From the NCBI GenBank assembly GCA_945871425.1, contig CAMBVS010000023.1, positions 1 to 54,321 of the forward strand: a stretch of DNA of 54,321 nucleotides, given 5' to 3'. Made by a program: the position numbers and the translations under genes. This stretch comes from Rhizobium sp. Q54. GTDB lineage: Bacteria; Pseudomonadota; Alphaproteobacteria; SHVZ01. Every line of letters starts with the position of its first letter. Positions within the stretch are counted from its first letter, which is position 1. Positions 53,884-54,321 of the stretch are shown here, piece after piece. The notes beneath the pieces were generated by a model. It was not told the DNA's origin. It saw only the letters and a program-made list of their open reading frames with translations, and made no database searches.

Positions 53884-54218
53884 TGCCGCTCCTTATTCGG
53901 ATCGAGGGCTTCGGCCGAGATCGTCTCGAGCACGCCCGACAGGTTGGTCAGCACGTCGTTGTTCCAGAAACGGAGGATACGGATGCCGTGATCGGCAAGC
54001 CACGCGGTGCGAACGGCGTCCTTTTCGGCAGTGTGCTGGCTGCCATCAAGCTCGACAGCAAGTCGCCGCTCCTCACACAGAAAGTCGAGGACATACTGAC
54101 CGATCGGATGCTGTCGTCTGAACTTGAGCCCATCGATCTGTCGATCCCTCAAAGCGCTCCACAGTTTGCGCTCGGCATCCGTCATGTTCACGCGGAGACG
54201 CCGAGCTATGCGATCCAC
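53880..54218 (-). CDS. DUF559 (Vsr-like fold) endonuclease-domain protein
   Basis: A 112-residue protein: RARRLRVNMTDAERKLWSAL-type opening (here IARRLRVNMTDAERKLWSAL), then FRRQHPIGQYVLDFLCEERRLAVELDGSQH, and a final ILRFWNNDVLTNLSGVLETI. This is the PD-(D/E)XK-like core of DUF559, with D in VLDF and E-x-D in VELDGSQH. Substrate and role are unknown; similarity to very-short-patch-repair nucleases suggests DNA cleavage. It overlaps the lpdA start and lies next to a large inverted repeat. An insertion into a dehydrogenase operon is likely. Confidence 0.85.
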   Translation of the reverse strand: MDRIARRLRVNMTDAERKLWSALRDRQIDGLKFRRQHPIGQYVLDFLCEERRLAVELDGSQHTAEKDAVRTAWLADHGIRILRFWNNDVLTNLSGVLETISAEALDPNKERQ

Positions 54219-54236
54219 TGCCCCTCACCCGCTCGC

Positions 54237-54321
54237 TACGCTCGCACCCTCTCCCCCAAGGAGAGGGTTAGGACAAGCGTACGACGTAAACCCTCTCCAT
54301 GGGGGAGAGGGTGCGAGCGTA
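54237..54321. repeat. Long inverted repeat at the window end
   Basis: Positions 54237-54257 and 54301-54321 are perfect 21-bp inverted arms (TACGCTCGCACC... and its complement). Inside them GGAGAGGGTT (54260-54269) pairs with AACCCTCTCC (54289-54298). It resembles dispersed palindromes that commonly flank DUF559 genes in proteobacteria (recalled, not searched). It may extend past the window. It lies 18 bases upstream of the DUF559 start, so it could affect expression of the lpdA-lipA operon. Confidence 0.85.

Overview
The window is GC-rich, densely packed chromosomal DNA from a free-living alphaproteobacterium. Evidence for that group is the bifunctional ispDF gene, the pgpA/cinA C-terminal neighbours, and the lpdA-lipA-coq10/ratA-type run. 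The rest is a soil-type repertoire: family-5 ABC substrate-binding proteins, hydantoinase/oxoprolinase, amidases, D-aminopeptidase, DmpA peptidase and Old Yellow Enzyme. A genus cannot be fixed by eye; a Rhodospirillales/Reyranella-like or rhizobial-type genome is a guess.

Left part (1-18.6 kb): a 3'-truncated glycerophosphodiesterase; a binding protein plus CitE-like lyase pair facing a GSA-aminomutase-like aminotransferase, with a divergent IclR regulator and candidate operator; a TetR/alcohol dehydrogenase divergon with two matching operators; an NTF2-like/alpha-beta hydrolase fusion; a hyuA-hyuB pair led by a second, paralogous binding protein; and a HisD-like dehydrogenase. Two 148-bp MITE-like elements with 17-bp terminal inverted repeats lie at 5608-5755 and 10916-11063.

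Middle part (18.8-26.3 kb): accessory DNA. It holds an NHL propeller, an ankyrin protein and a redox module (MarR-type regulator with a C-terminal cysteine cluster, divergent from a truncated gene, a protoglobin and a CPGC redoxin). A two-gene secreted cassette follows: a Cys-rich protein with a five-bladed tachylectin-2-like propeller, and a PSTIPG-repeat lipoprotein. Gene debris brackets the cassette: an IS1380 transposase piece fused to a RadC tail on the left, an MFS transporter tail on the right. This is the most unusual stretch in the window.

Right part (26.3-43.6 kb): catabolic and scavenging genes. They include a C26 amidotransferase-like hydrolase, a GlxA-type regulator, a methyltransferase, D-aminopeptidase, nitroreductase, Old Yellow Enzyme, a DMT exporter, an AtzG/AtzE-like amidase pair, an amidohydrolase, M20 and DmpA peptidases, an NHL propeller with an MFS transporter, and an ALDH7-type dehydrogenase.

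Far right (43.9-54.3 kb): an OmpR-type regulator next to a decayed hybrid histidine kinase, a degenerate GGDEF/EAL-like protein, and a three-PAS kinase translationally coupled to ispDF-pgpA-cinA. A DUF559-lpdA-lipA-coq10/ratA operon is read the other way. A long inverted repeat ends the window. No tRNA, rRNA, CRISPR array or replication origin was recognised.
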